DNA of 64,000 bases from Stratiolaelaps scimitus (taxonomy: Eukaryota > Arthropoda > Arachnida > Mesostigmata > Laelapidae), in contig JABWDB010000005.1 in assembly GCA_019614645.1 (NCBI GenBank), positions 14,249,001 to 14,313,000 of the forward strand, read 5' to 3'. Shown one piece after another: positions 1 to 11,616 of the stretch; positions within the stretch are counted from its first letter, which is position 1; every line of letters starts with the position of its first letter. Below the pieces are notes generated by a model that saw only the letters and a list, made by a program, of their open reading frames with translations, searched no databases and was not told the DNA's origin. Both the position numbers and the translations under genes were made by a program.

Positions 1-56
1 ACAGAAGAAAACTAGATCTAGGTTCACACATCTGTAACAGTATGTCGACTAGTCTA

Positions 57-167
57 AATAAATTTTCCGGGCTGACCCACAGCCAACATTTAACGTCTAC
101 GATACTGCTTCGGCATTGCTTCCTAAGCCGGGCCCCTTTAAATGCAAATTGTGCAACGGTTGGTGTC
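57..167 (-). repeat. SINE family B, copy B1 (tRNA-derived, decayed)
   Basis: Read on the minus strand, this stretch matches the body of the elements at 1.4 kb and 41.0 kb. Shared blocks are an ATTTGCATTT block, an AACGTTAAATGTTGGCTG-like block (here GACGTTAAATGTTGGCTG) and a tail containing GGTCAGCCCGGAAAATTT. The tRNA B-box next to CCGTTGCAC is eroded here. B1 and B2 lie in opposite orientation about 1.25 kb apart. Boundaries are approximate and no target-site duplication was found. Confidence 0.6.
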
Positions 168-1389
168 GACTAGACTAGACGCGACTTCACTAATGGGTTT
201 CAAGAGTAAAGTCCAAATTTCCTTTGACCAACAGCGAGGTTTCATGAAATTCGGCCTTCTGCAAGATCGCAGCGCAGGTCACACGCACTCAAATATGCTG
301 AAGTTGTTAGCCTGTTCGCGGGAAGTGTTTAGGAATGGTCTACGAGGTTTAATGTAGAAGCGACGAGCTGCCAATGAGCAACTATTGGTGATCGGAACGA
401 AGCTCGAAAACGACAAGAATCTGTAGACAAATTAAAAGTGTATTTCCAGTGTTTAAGGCACTGGTCCCTGCGCTCGCTTGCGAGCCACACTGAACTGTGG
501 TACTCCATGGTTCAGCGCATCGTCAAGGACTATCTTAGCATAAGCAAGATCCTGGCCAAATAGAGCGTACGCTATTCTTCTTAAGACGAAAGCTACCCTG
601 GTACGTACTCTCACGATTGATAAGATATGGACCGAATTGCATGAGCGTACGCACATATCTAACTTAGCTTTACGGTGACGTAAGAGGATCTGTAGCCTCA
701 TCACTTGTATTTGCTAGACACAACACTACCATACCTCAACTCACTGAAACTGACGGAGAACGGTATTCGTCAAACGAGATTCAAAGTTCACAAACTACTA
801 GCCTGATATCTGGTCGATTTAGCACAGGATACCTCCTGACATGTGCACACTGAACAGCTATATAGACAGCTGATGTAAACGGTTCAACCAACAGATGCGA
901 TCAGCACAACGAGCAGGTAGCACAAAACAGGAACGAGTCCTGTGAGTCGCCCCCAGAACAGGACCAAAAAGACCGCTCCAGGACCGCTGCTACCAATGGC
1001 TGCTGACCAATTGGCAGGTCCACCCGGTTAACGCGCCGGCTCGTCACTACGGGCTCGCCGTCCACAGTGAATAGCCCGCTGGCAGCTCCTGCCATTCAGG
1101 CCTTCGGAACGAATGCCGAGCGTATCGTAAAGAGCACGCGAGAAGCTCGAGGCATATCTTTCAATAAGTTTTATTACCGCTCGGCTTCTGGCCGCCGCAT
1201 CTGTAGCGTTAGGGCCGCAGACTGACGGCCCGCCCTCAATGGCCTTGATGACCTTATGGCCGCGGAGAATCACTTCTCGAATTCGTTGTTTTTTCGGTAG
1301 CTCGAGCACTTGGGTTACAATGGCCGTGGTGTAGTGGCCTGACTTTACCATTAGTGGTGGCAATACAGACTGGCGCGGCTCCTGCAAGC
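168..1389. other. Unassigned sequence between two SINE-B copies
   Basis: I see no recognisable gene here. A 119-codon minus-strand frame (1028-1387) is open in the more GC-rich half, but I recognise no domain and no convincing splice structure. It could be transposon debris or chance. Confidence 0.4.
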
Positions 1390-1553
1390 CGCATACAAGG
1401 CTGGCTTGTTTCTATTAGCTAATGGAGGAAGAGGGTTCGAGTCCCACCGTTGCACATTTGCATTTGAAGAGGTCCGTCTTATGAAACAATGCCGTAAGCA
1501 GTCTCGTGGACGTTAAATGTTGGCTGTGAGGCGGCCCGGCAAATTTACTTCTT
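1390..1553 (+). repeat. SINE family B, copy B2
   Basis: This is the best-preserved family B copy. A perfect Pol III B-box, GGTTCGAGTCC, sits at 1434-1444 and is followed by CACCGTTGCACATTTGCATT, then a body with GTCCGTCTTA, CAATGCCGTAAGCAG and GGACGTTAAATGTTGGCTG, ending in an AT-rich tail near 1553. The upstream tRNA head (A-box) is unclear, so the 5' boundary is a guess. Copies B1 and B3 share these blocks in the same order. Confidence 0.65.
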
Positions 1554-1877
1554 CAGTTCTTTTTCTGTATGTCGAAGTTTTGATTTTGAAGAGCTTCACT
1601 TTGGCGGGCTATCTACGACGAATAGTTCAATATGTCGGTGAAATACGGTATATGAGAACACGCTGACACTGTCTTATATAAGACAGGAAATCATGAATAG
1701 GATAAAAATTAAATGACTAAATTAGAATGCAATTCTTTACTATAATCGTTTTTTCAAATAAAATCCCATATGCACCCGGAAGGATTTTCTTTACTGTTCA
1801 ACTTCTACAACGTGACGCAGCAGAACAGCTTCTTAAGGCGTATTATTTTATGCGATCGGATCATGTAACAAATAGTG

Positions 1878-1942
1878 TAACCCCCAATAATCCCTAGAAA
1901 TAATTCCTAATTATTGTATGTTTGAATAAATGTTATATTGTT
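1878..1942 (+). repeat. Possible LTR relic similar to the BEL/Pao LTR end
   Basis: A C-rich stretch followed by CTAATTATTGTATGTTTGAA resembles the segment at about 25551-25625 at the end of the BEL/Pao element, in the same order (20 of 22 bases over the best block). Only this short stretch aligns by eye, so it may be chance in AT-rich DNA. Confidence 0.3.
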
Positions 1943-4502
1943 TTTCCTCCTTAATTGTATAACCGCTAGTGATAATATTTAGGATGCTATATCAGAATAG
2001 GATTCGCTCAATCCGCCGAAGCGTTAGCGCGAGCTGTTATCTCACGTTTGATCGTAGTCATCAAATCTGCATGATCTATTCAGCGTTGTCTGTCATCAGA
2101 CTCCGTCAGATGCGGACTCACGTATTTCGGAGTGCTATACACGATAGTTCACGTAAACTGGGACATTCCTGATCGCATCCGACATACACTGCGGGTATTC
2201 CCGCTTGTCAATCCTGCACGCTGCCACTCGCCCAGCATGTGCCCAGAAAGCGATAACAACGAAGTGAATGCAATATCTGATATCTGATATCAAGGCGACC
2301 TTTTTTTTGCAAAGGGGGATGTTGGCATGCCTGTCAACATCGTGACCTTTCTGCACAGTAGTAGCTGTACCGCGGACCACATTAGTTGCCACTGCCACTT
2401 TTCAAATCTTATTGCGGAGATACTGCCCATAAAAGGAAATGTCGCTACACTAAGACTTGAACCTCCGACTCCAGAAAACTCCCTTTTGATCCTGCCTCCC
2501 TCAACCACTACGCCATACCGGCAGGCGATCTCAAGGTACCTGTGGTAGGATCCTACCGTGGCTTGAGGGCGGCAGAGAATTGTTCCTTCCCATAATTCTT
2601 CGTAGTGATGCAGCATAGATGAGTGCCGAGAGGACGTCCCTAATTGAAGAAGCGCTAGATGCGAATAGCAGCAAGAAGACAGCTCTGACCAGGCAACAAT
2701 TCTCGCCCACAGATATTTTTGCAGAGCAAGTATCACACTTTTTTTTATCCCTACGACGGTGTCCTTTCACGAAACACCAAATGAAGCTCATGGTTTCAAG
2801 CCTTTTTTTTGCATAGTGCTGTTCTTCTTTGTTTCACGGACCCACGGTATATATAAGGCAATTTTAGGAAGAACCAAGTACATGATATATCACGAAACCT
2901 TAAGCATTGAGACATTGCAGTTACGGAAATCTCAGTCAAGTCAATTGCTTTCTGAAGCGCGCATGCCATGTAGCTATCATAATTCAGCACAAAGCTTACA
3001 GTAGCATAATCAATCCCGTGGTCTCAGCTGCTTCTATAATTATTGCGCATCGACATTTTATTTAACTAATCGAAAATAAATAAGCTAGTCTGATCGCACT
3101 GCTTTCTCCATATAACACACGCAGATATCGATTCCATCGAACCAGCCAAGAGTATACACAGTGGCTGCGATATTGGATGGATGAAGCTTCGCTCACTCAT
3201 TGTCTGTGCGATCAAATATTCACATAATCTCTGTCATCAGTACACGGGTGAATCCATACATGACACACATATATGAGACCCGGTTGAGATGACCCCAACT
3301 TTCGTAGCTGATACGAGTGCATTGTATTGAAATCACCTTTAACAGCAAAATCTGTCTCTAGGGAACTTAGCGATGTCACGCTGTCAACCGACTGTATATG
3401 TTGTTGCTTTGACGGATGAGAACATTTGATCATGACGAGTCAGTGGCAAATGCTTGTGTTGACAAAAGAGTGCTCGCACACATGTACTAAGAACATGCTA
3501 TTCGCGCACACACTGAGAATAATAGTTATAATCCTGTAGTTACGGGACTAACGAATTTTTTTGTCATCTCCTTCCCAAGTGTAATTAATCGCCACCCTGA
3601 TTCATCATGGTGTTTCTCCGTTGGTATCACTTTATGCTTTGGACGTAGCTGTCAATTGGGCAGCTGTATTGAATCTTGGCCGATACAGATCCTCTAGTCA
3701 CAACACTCTTGTCGTACCGCCGTGATTTGAAAGCACATAAGTATGCAAAGTAATCGGCTGGGCCAGCGACCGCGGCATCGATAATAACACTCTTATTATC
3801 GAATATCGTGTCGGAGCGTTGCAAGAGGAGGGAACTGGTATGCGTGTTTAAGACTCTAATGCTGTGCGCGATTCATTACGAGTGCCCAGCATCGCTCCAT
3901 ATTAACACGACCGAGCTTTAAAATAATATATAATATCGTTGTTATCACCAGCGTGTGACTCCAGTAGCCCCACACGAGTGTAGCAAACTTTCCCTACACG
4001 CGGGATGATTCTGTATCGAAGCGTTTAGTGCTGTTACAAAACATATTCGTGTTGGAGTTTGGCCGATCCGAACATGTTTTCACTACTCTTCTATAAATTG
4101 TACATCATTTGAAACCACATTTGGAGTCTGGATTGTAATTACCTTCTTTAGCACGCCGACAGTGGGCTATTGTCGTCGATACTGCTGTCAATGTTTGATG
4201 TTGGTATAGAAAAGTCCTAAATATTTATCTTAACCCGCGTCAAACCATTACGCTTTGCTACGAGTTGCCGCGAGAGACAAACCACAAGCATGACGTCATT
4301 GGTGTGAACCATTTTATCTAATCTCAGCTTATTAACAGCGGATTGTTTTTCGCTTTCAGTTCGCGCTCATTATTAAATAAACGTAAACGGGGCCTTTCAA
4401 CGATTTTGGATTGCGCCGTTTTGTTCCTAGAGGTTTTTACTTTGATGTGACGTCCTTTTAAAAAATTTGATCTTTAAATCGTTTGCTACCTGGATGCGCG
4501 CG

Positions 4503-4507
<5 letters not shown>

Positions 4508-4537
<30 letters not shown>
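4508..4537. repeat. (TA)n microsatellite
   Basis: About 15 uninterrupted TA units. Similar tracts recur throughout the window, at roughly one per 2-3 kb. Confidence 0.95.
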
Positions 4538-4540
<3 letters not shown>

Positions 4541-5399
4541 GCCGCGTACAAAATCAGTGTACAAAATCTGTCCCAACTTACCATTTTACAAAGAAATAGT
4601 TTCGCGACGGTCGAAACATGAAATAGTACGGTCGCACGTTTTTACCGGCCACAATCGACGTATCATGAAACACAGATATGTGCACAGAGCGCTGGGCAGA
4701 TGGCATCCACACACTTCGCGTAACAACGAACTAGCGCGCTCCCGTCCAGACCGCCCTCTCAAGTGGGCCCGATATTTAGCCGGGAGATATCATCGGCCGC
4801 TGATGAGGATTCAGTTGTGTTTTCCCTTAGCCACCCGCCATGAATCCTCTATGGATCTACGCTTACTTCGGATAGCTATGTTTCCAGCAAATGGAGACAG
4901 ACTGATTATACGTGTAGCCTCCATTGAGATTCAATTTTTTTTGTATAATTCAATCCAACTTGCTGCTCTCTCCATCCAGTATCCGAGAGGGGTCCTTGCA
5001 TCATTTGGCTTCTCCTACGGTAGGTATCGTTGCTTGCCGACTACACATGGTCTTATTTGTGTTATCCTGTAGTTGGTCATATGGCGATGATTCCTCTTCC
5101 CTGGCGACTCGGCTTCGTTGGGGGTTTACTTGGGAGCAATCCTGCGCAAAGCGCTTTCGCCGTTGTCAGAAACACATACAGATAGAATGAGAGAGAGCGC
5201 CCGCGCTCGCGAAGAGAGAGAGAGAGAGGATCCCGACGAGAACGATGACTAGAGTTCTGTTTATCGAACTAGCTACTTGTTCCGTTTGATTGTTCGGACG
5301 GCGGGTCATTCACAAACAATTTCGAACTGTAAGGATTGTCAATCGTCTTGCTATACCACAGTGCGTCATTATCTGCGTTTAGTAAACTGCCGTCAGTGG

Positions 5400-6700
5400 T
5401 GTCGTTTTGTTTTTGAATAAATAAACACAACGTGTGTGAATGATACTTCTCTCTCTCTCTCTCTCTCTCCCTATATCGACAGCGTGGCGGGGACTAGAAC
5501 GCAGCTATCCTGCTGTAACTGATCGGCTGATGATCAGCACGCAACAACTCGATAGAAAGGGTGGTGGTGGTGGTGGTCATCTGGAGTCGCCGGTCTCACG
5601 CCTCGACGAGGTATCGCAGTATTCACTGCGACGTAACTACACAGTGTCGTATGCGGTAGTACTTCAACGTACTAGGTATTATACAAAGCAGGACAACGTC
5701 AGATGGGTGTAGGATAGAGCTACTGCTGCACCAGCCGAATGTGGATTCGCGCACAGTGAGTTGATCTGGCAACGGTCGGGGAGGGCACCGCCACCGCCGG
5801 TGGTAGTGGCAACAGCGGCACCATCACCACTTCTACTAGCGGCAGCGGCCGGAGTAATAGTTGTTGTTGTACGTATTGGTTGAAACGAAACGCTACGCGC
5901 CCGAACACCAACCTGAATGCCTGTGCCCGCGCTCGCGTCGCCCGCTCCCCGACCGAGGATCTGCTACAATAATAATAATAATAGGTTCGCGCCAGACCTG
6001 TTCTGTACTGCCGATGGCACGGCCGCAGCCAGCGCCAGTGGCGGTGCCTACCATAGCTGGCAGAGTAGATGCGATCGCCACTGTTCTGCGCGTTCATAGT
6101 CGACGACGACGACCACCGCTCATCTGTCTACCTAAAATGTTCACGTGGATGGAGCTAGATATATAAAGAGAGAGAGAGAGGGAGGGAGTTTGATAGATAG
6201 AGAGAGAGAGAGAGATAAATTGAGCGACAGTGAGAGAATGTATCCAGTCCCGCAGACAAACTAAACGAAAAACTGCATAGATGACGATTGGACGATTGGG
6301 TCATTGGAAGCTAGCAGAACTATGCCTGACACCAGATGGAGCCAATGACGCGAGTCTATAATGCAAACGTGCACGGCGACAGGCCCACGGCGACATCTGT
6401 ATGGCTGTATAGCGCCAATCCATGTCCAGATAGATGGATAGACGAACTGACTAACACCATGTAGAGTGGGTCCAGAAAGAAGCACCCATAGAGGCGCTTA
6501 TATGGAAATGGCCACAGAACAACCACCGTGATCCAGTGTTGTGTGGGTGGCGCGGACTACTAGAGCAGCCAGTTCATTGGATCCTTCTGCAGAATCGGAT
6601 AGGATCTGCGAGTAGGACTGGCTCTCCGATATTGTCGCCTACGCTACACCCAGCGGCGTTGCCAGACGATGCTTGCGCTCGCTACATCTCGCGTGTTTAG
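5400..6700. promoter_or_regulatory. GC-rich simple-repeat tract, possibly a promoter or 5' UTR
   Basis: This 1.3 kb is richer in GC and CpG than its surroundings. It carries (CT)n at 5448-5469, a GGT run near 5562, an (AAT)n run near 5969 and (GA)n tracts at 6167-6181 and 6199-6214. Open frames on both strands are low-complexity and resemble no protein I know. Such composition is common at arthropod promoters and 5' UTRs, but no linked gene was found, so the call is an inference. Confidence 0.25.
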
Positions 6701-6751
6701 CGCATCTCGCACATGTGTGTAGGCAGTCAGCCGTGATACCACACATTTCAA

Positions 6752-6776
6752 TGTGTGCGTGTGTGTGTGTGTGTGT
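6752..6776. repeat. (GT)n microsatellite
   Basis: About 12 GT units with one GC interruption. Confidence 0.9.
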
Positions 6777-8738
6777 ATCGGTCTGAAGCCGCAGCCAAAC
6801 CGCCAAATGTTCGACACAGCCGGTAGAAATTGCGGAGCGTAACTCCCCTCCTCAAATGGAGAAACTGGTCCGTTCGTTCCTCTGAGGGTGGCATTGACTA
6901 TCAAAGTGTCTGATTGGTAATACTATAATAGGCCACTTATTATATCCATGTGCGCTAATTGGTAGAGATCTCGATTGTACCCAAGAGTAAGGTTGCACAT
7001 ATCAGATGGATTAGTGGTCCACTAACGAACACTAATAGCCTGTCTACTGAAAAATCAACGCAACGCAGACGCCGCCATATCGGTGGTTTATTGCTGGTAG
7101 TACTACAGTATTCGTAAGTGCTAGTCAAGGCCATTTTTGGTGTCATGATTGGTGATAATTATTGTAATAAGAGTGTAATGATTGCATGTGGTTTGTATTG
7201 AGTACGTTCGAAGTTTCTAGAGCTCCTGACTCTATTTTCGTCTACTCGAGTGGTTTTCTTCAAGCTACGAATAATCGAATTAGAAATCGAAAAATCAAGA
7301 CATTTCAAGAAAATCGAATTAGAAATAATACGAATCTACATTTACTTTATCCAAATTAAAGTCCAGCCCTCAGTTGAGTCGATTCACGGCTTGTTAATAC
7401 CGAGTCGCAGAGGCTTGTTTCGCGTCGCTTGACAGCGTTTACGAGGGGAACTCCAATGTGCGACAGCCAACTTCTCGAAAATCCCATTCATTGAAACTGC
7501 GGGCATAGATATTTTGTGCCTCAAAAGCGGCAACACAATTGACGGCCGTTGCTCGAAGGGAAGTGAGAACTATGGGTGCGATTTTACAGAAGTGTATAAC
7601 GGCACTCTAGGGAAAGAGACAGACTCTCAGCAGAGGATTGGTTTTAGTAGGTAGAGGCGTTTTGTCATCCATGTTAACCCTGCACTGGATCGGCCTGCAC
7701 TTTATATGGAGATTGGCATTTCCCTGGTGGTGTCGTGTGCATTTGAAGACAATTTCCTCCTCTCAAAAAATAGAATGAACAAAAATAAAGGCGACGCGAT
7801 GAAAACATGCAGTTTCAACTATCTTATGACGTACATCTTTGACTGGCCCGTAGCAATACCTATAGGCATAAATAATTTAGACTACACAAGTAAACCATCT
7901 CTTGCTATTTGCCGAGCTAATTTCAAGTAACTTAATTACCTGGGTTTGACCAACCCAATGCAATCAAGCGGCATGTACTTCGAAAGTACACAGTGTACAA
8001 TCCAATCCGCTAGACTGGCAAGCTGTCACGTAACAGTTATCCTAGCACAGGGCATATTGTCACCGAGTTTGTGTTTAGTGTTCGTTGTGATAAAGGCTGT
8101 TGAACAAGAAAAAGTCCGCCGAACACTGATTCCGGCGAAAATAATCGATAAATAAATAATAATAACATTTCGCATTGATATAATAGCGGCACATTGTTAC
8201 AATGTCTATACAGTATATTTGCTGTGTATCATATGTAAGCAATGGTTTTGGTTCGACTATTTGCGACAAAATAGCTTTTCAAAATTTTAAGTGAGCACTT
8301 TTACGCTTAAACGACCTCAATCTCTGCCATGCTACCTGGCAGAAATGCGCGTCTAATATTTAAATTACACGCACCATACAAAAAATACATAGTTGCAGGC
8401 TGAGAACAATGTGAATGTTTATTCCTTGACTACAATATATATATATATATATAACAACTGGCATTTATTTAGGCATCGTCACTAAAATATCCTTTCTCGC
8501 TATAGTCACATCGAGGTCAATCGAAACAGAGGTAATTCCTTTGAAAGCTGTGCTATTGCGCTCCGTATATATACGAAGGGAAACGGGAATGCCACGGAAC
8601 GTCTCAGTGAACTTGTCAACGTAAGCAAAGAAAACTAGTTCCACCAGTGTCGTTGCGACCAAAATTAGTACTCCGCACTGCGTCAAGCCTTACATCCTTC
8701 GAATGGGCTACACGCTGGGCCAACGTCACGAATTCAAC

Positions 8739-9276
8739 TTGCACTTCTGTTGTCTGAATGCATAAGGGCAGGCTAATGACAGTTATTATTTCGTGGGACC
8801 AACAAGCGCCAATATTCACTGCTCATATTTGAAAAAATAAATATATCTATTATCTAGATATGTATTATCTGGAGATATGGAATGTGTTTCTGCCAGAGTT
8901 GCATTCATTTATCTCAAATTTATTTTATATATATATATATTTATTTTTTATAAATTAGAGATAGATAAATGAGACCCTGGCAGAAACGCATTTCATATCT
9001 TCCTGCGCGCGCTCTCCATCGTTCATCTGTGCTGGATGTTTGGAGAAATTGCGTAATGTGCAGTCATAGCAAGGTTTATACCCAGCGCGGCAATCATCCT
9101 TCTAATCGAATTTCCTCGTTGCTAAGTCCACAAAATGTACACAATACTTTATGCGCCCTGCAGTCAACATGAGGTAGGTTACGTAAGGGGCTCAAGCGAG
9201 TAAGTGCTTGCTCATGTCAATACGGGTTACAGTGTTTGCCATTGATTTTCTATGATGACAACGATGATCTAGGATA
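8739..9276. repeat. Tandem duplication, copy 1 (538 bp)
   Basis: This segment is followed immediately by a near-identical copy at 9277-9815. By eye the copies differ by a 3-bp indel (TAT near 8864) and two single-base changes (at about 9010 and 9073). Each carries the 126-bp foldback described separately and a 67-codon frame that I do not regard as a gene. Near identity means either a recent duplication or an assembly artefact. Confidence 0.95.
8874..8999. repeat. Foldback (inverted repeat) inside the duplicated unit
   Basis: The left arm begins GATATGGAATGTGTTTCTGC. The right arm read backwards begins GATATGAAATGCGTTTCTGC. The arms are about 42 nt and pair with few mismatches around an AT-rich centre containing (TA)n. 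The same structure sits at 9409-9534 in copy 2. It could be a palindromic MITE or an RNA hairpin. No transposase was seen. Confidence 0.8.
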
Positions 9277-9815
9277 TTGCACTTCTGTTGTCTGAATGCA
9301 TAAGGGCAGGCTAATGACAGTTATTATTTCGTGGGACCAACAAGCGCCAATATTCACTGCTCATATTTGAAAAAATAAATATATCTATTATCTAGATATG
9401 TATCTGGAGATATGGAATGTGTTTCTGCCAGAGTTGCATTCATTTATCTCAAATTTATTTTATATATATATATATTTATTTTTTATAAATTAGAGATAGA
9501 TAAATGAGACCCTGGCAGAAACGCATTTCATATCTTCCTGCGCGCGTTCTCCATCGTTCATCTGTGCTGGATGTTTGGAGAAATTGCGTAATGTGCAGTC
9601 ATAGCAATGTTTATACCCAGCGCGGCAATCATCCTTCTAATCGAATTTCCTCGTTGCTAAGTCCACAAAATGTACACAATACTTTATGCGCCCTGCAGTC
9701 AACATGAGGTAGGTTACGTAAGGGGCTCAAGCGAGTAAGTGCTTGCTCATGTCAATACGGGTTACAGTGTTTGCCATTGATTTTCTATGATGACAACGAT
9801 GATCTAGGATATTGC
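9277..9815. repeat. Tandem duplication, copy 2 (about 535 bp)
   Basis: Direct repeat of 8739-9276. The shared sequence begins at TTGCACTTCTGTTGTC and ends at GATCTAGGATATTGC. The junction lies within TTGC, which is present at the start of each copy and at the end of copy 2. That pattern suggests microhomology-mediated duplication or unequal crossing over. Confidence 0.95.
9409..9534. repeat. Foldback, second copy
   Basis: Same inverted repeat as at 8874-8999, carried in the second duplicated unit with identical arms. Confidence 0.8.
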
Positions 9816-11227
9816 GCAAACATTTGACCCGAATGTTGAATATCGTTCTATCTGGCCTGTAATGATGGCTAGACGATGTAAGGGCATAATCATGCTTTTG
9901 CACTGGGTGGTGTTCCCGAACGAGCGGGCAAACTGAATCGTCAGTAGGTGGAGGAGTTCACATAGACGCAAAGGTCGTTGCTAGAGATGAGATGATAAAA
10001 TACAATGGATAACACATAGCTACATCTAAGTCTTCTTGTTATGTCAGTATAACAGAATAACACATCTTTTTCTTGCTCATAACAGATGAGATTTATTATT
10101 GTTGTTATTATTCTTATTCCTTAGCAAACTATACAAGCTATAATATAAAATAGCAAAATATTTTAGCTACACAGATCTACATCATCGCTTTGTTATATAC
10201 ATATAACAACACACCTAGAATTTAATATAACTGATTCCCAGACCAATTCACTATTACGTGAAATCACCACACTTCGAACGAGGAAAATGTTCAGTCGAAA
10301 ACTCAGCACAACGTGCCTCTGCTTATCCATGATGGGCTATATATGAGAAATATGGACTATATATGAACCAAATTTACATTTGTTACAAAATAGCTCACCA
10401 AACGACACGAATTGGCAGATTGATCCCTGTGTTGTATCTCCGCAATTTCTAGTGTACGAGTCAACGGGAACATGAAATAGCGTAATCGGCGTAACATCTT
10501 TATGTAAAAATAGGGATGCTATTTTGGCGTGTCTTGACATCCTTGAATGTTCACACCTACACCTTCTCTCGCTCATTATTATCGTCGTGTTGTTGATCTC
10601 TAATTGAACCATATGAGATCTTATCATATCAATGGAAGCACGCAATTGTGGTTAGTGTGTAGACTTGCCCAGAGGATAATTTCCCTTAAACACACATAGG
10701 CTAATATTTGTTGTCGACATACGTTGTCGAATTCAATTATTAATAATACATTCAATCCAATTGGAACGCGCTCAGCCAGAGTGGCAGTGGTTAGTCTGAA
10801 ATAATATTAAATATATTTCTCGTTTTTGCTGTCACAGGTGGTTGTTGTTGGGCAGTTGATCCGGGCTGATGTAGTCAGCCTCGTCATTTTCCAACAATGG
10901 CTTTAGAAGGGTCAGGTTCGCTGGCAACTGTGCTTGCACACCTCCTGGTAACACGGTTGGTCGGGCAGTGGTGCTCCTAGGCATGCAAAGATAGATATAG
11001 CAACAACTAATCGTACTGCAGTTCCAACTGATACAATCTAGAGACGTTTGTCGCGCCGAACTATTTCAAGCTGTAGGTCATAAGTTCTCGCAAATACAAA
11101 ACAAGGGAGTATATGATCGAGTGGTATCAACTCTATTTATAATGTACGCTGAAGTTTGTGGCAGGCGATATGATTCACTAGATCTATAGGTATATAATAA
11201 TATGATAGTGATCTTAATGAAATAAAA
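9816..11227. other. AT-rich intergenic stretch
   Basis: No gene recognised. A 102-codon minus-strand frame at 10337-10645 shows no family resemblance and no clear splice sites. Confidence 0.4.
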
Positions 11228-11233
11228 TTTATT
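11228..11233 (-). terminator. Polyadenylation signal AATAAA of the trypsin-like gene
   Basis: A canonical AATAAA on the minus strand lies about 90 nt downstream of the protease stop codon (11324). This is a normal 3' UTR distance. Confidence 0.6.
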
Positions 11234-11323
11234 ATGTTTTTAAGATCTTTTGCGTGCAACACACATACGTGCGTACATATATTCTTGAACAATTATTTTT
11301 ATAACAACAATTATTACACAAGC

Positions 11324-11580
11324 TCACCTCCGTGCTTCAACACTTCCCATAAGACTTAGATGATCATCAATGAAATCCATGAACTTCGCCACCTCGGCGT
11401 ACACTCCCGGCGACATCCTTCGCGCACAACCGAAGCCCCAAGAAACGATGCCCACAAGTGTAGCTCGCCCTGAAGCAATCATTGTATTCGAAATGACATT
11501 AGCACACATACAATGGACAATACAATGGGAGAGTTTATATTTGGGAAAAAATTAGCCTAAGTACGAATGAATAACAAATA

Positions 11581-11616
<36 letters not shown>

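Larger units (their letters stand above)
1554..5399. other. Non-coding stretch, no gene recognised
   Basis: No supported exon was found. Short open frames lack family resemblance. The longest, 4467-5072 on the plus strand, runs through a (TA)n microsatellite and looks accidental. At 1878-1942 there is weak similarity to the 3' end of the BEL-type LTR near 25.55-25.62 kb (shared CTAATTATTGTAYGTTTGAA). Confidence 0.4.

Noticed and set aside
4467..5072. 201-codon plus-strand open frame
   Set aside because: It runs through a (TA)n microsatellite giving an alternating IYIYIY run, has no recognisable domain and lacks splice or poly(A) context. It is probably accidental.
10337..10645. 102-codon minus-strand frame
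   Set aside because: No domain, no splice sites of note and no codon bias. It is treated as chance.
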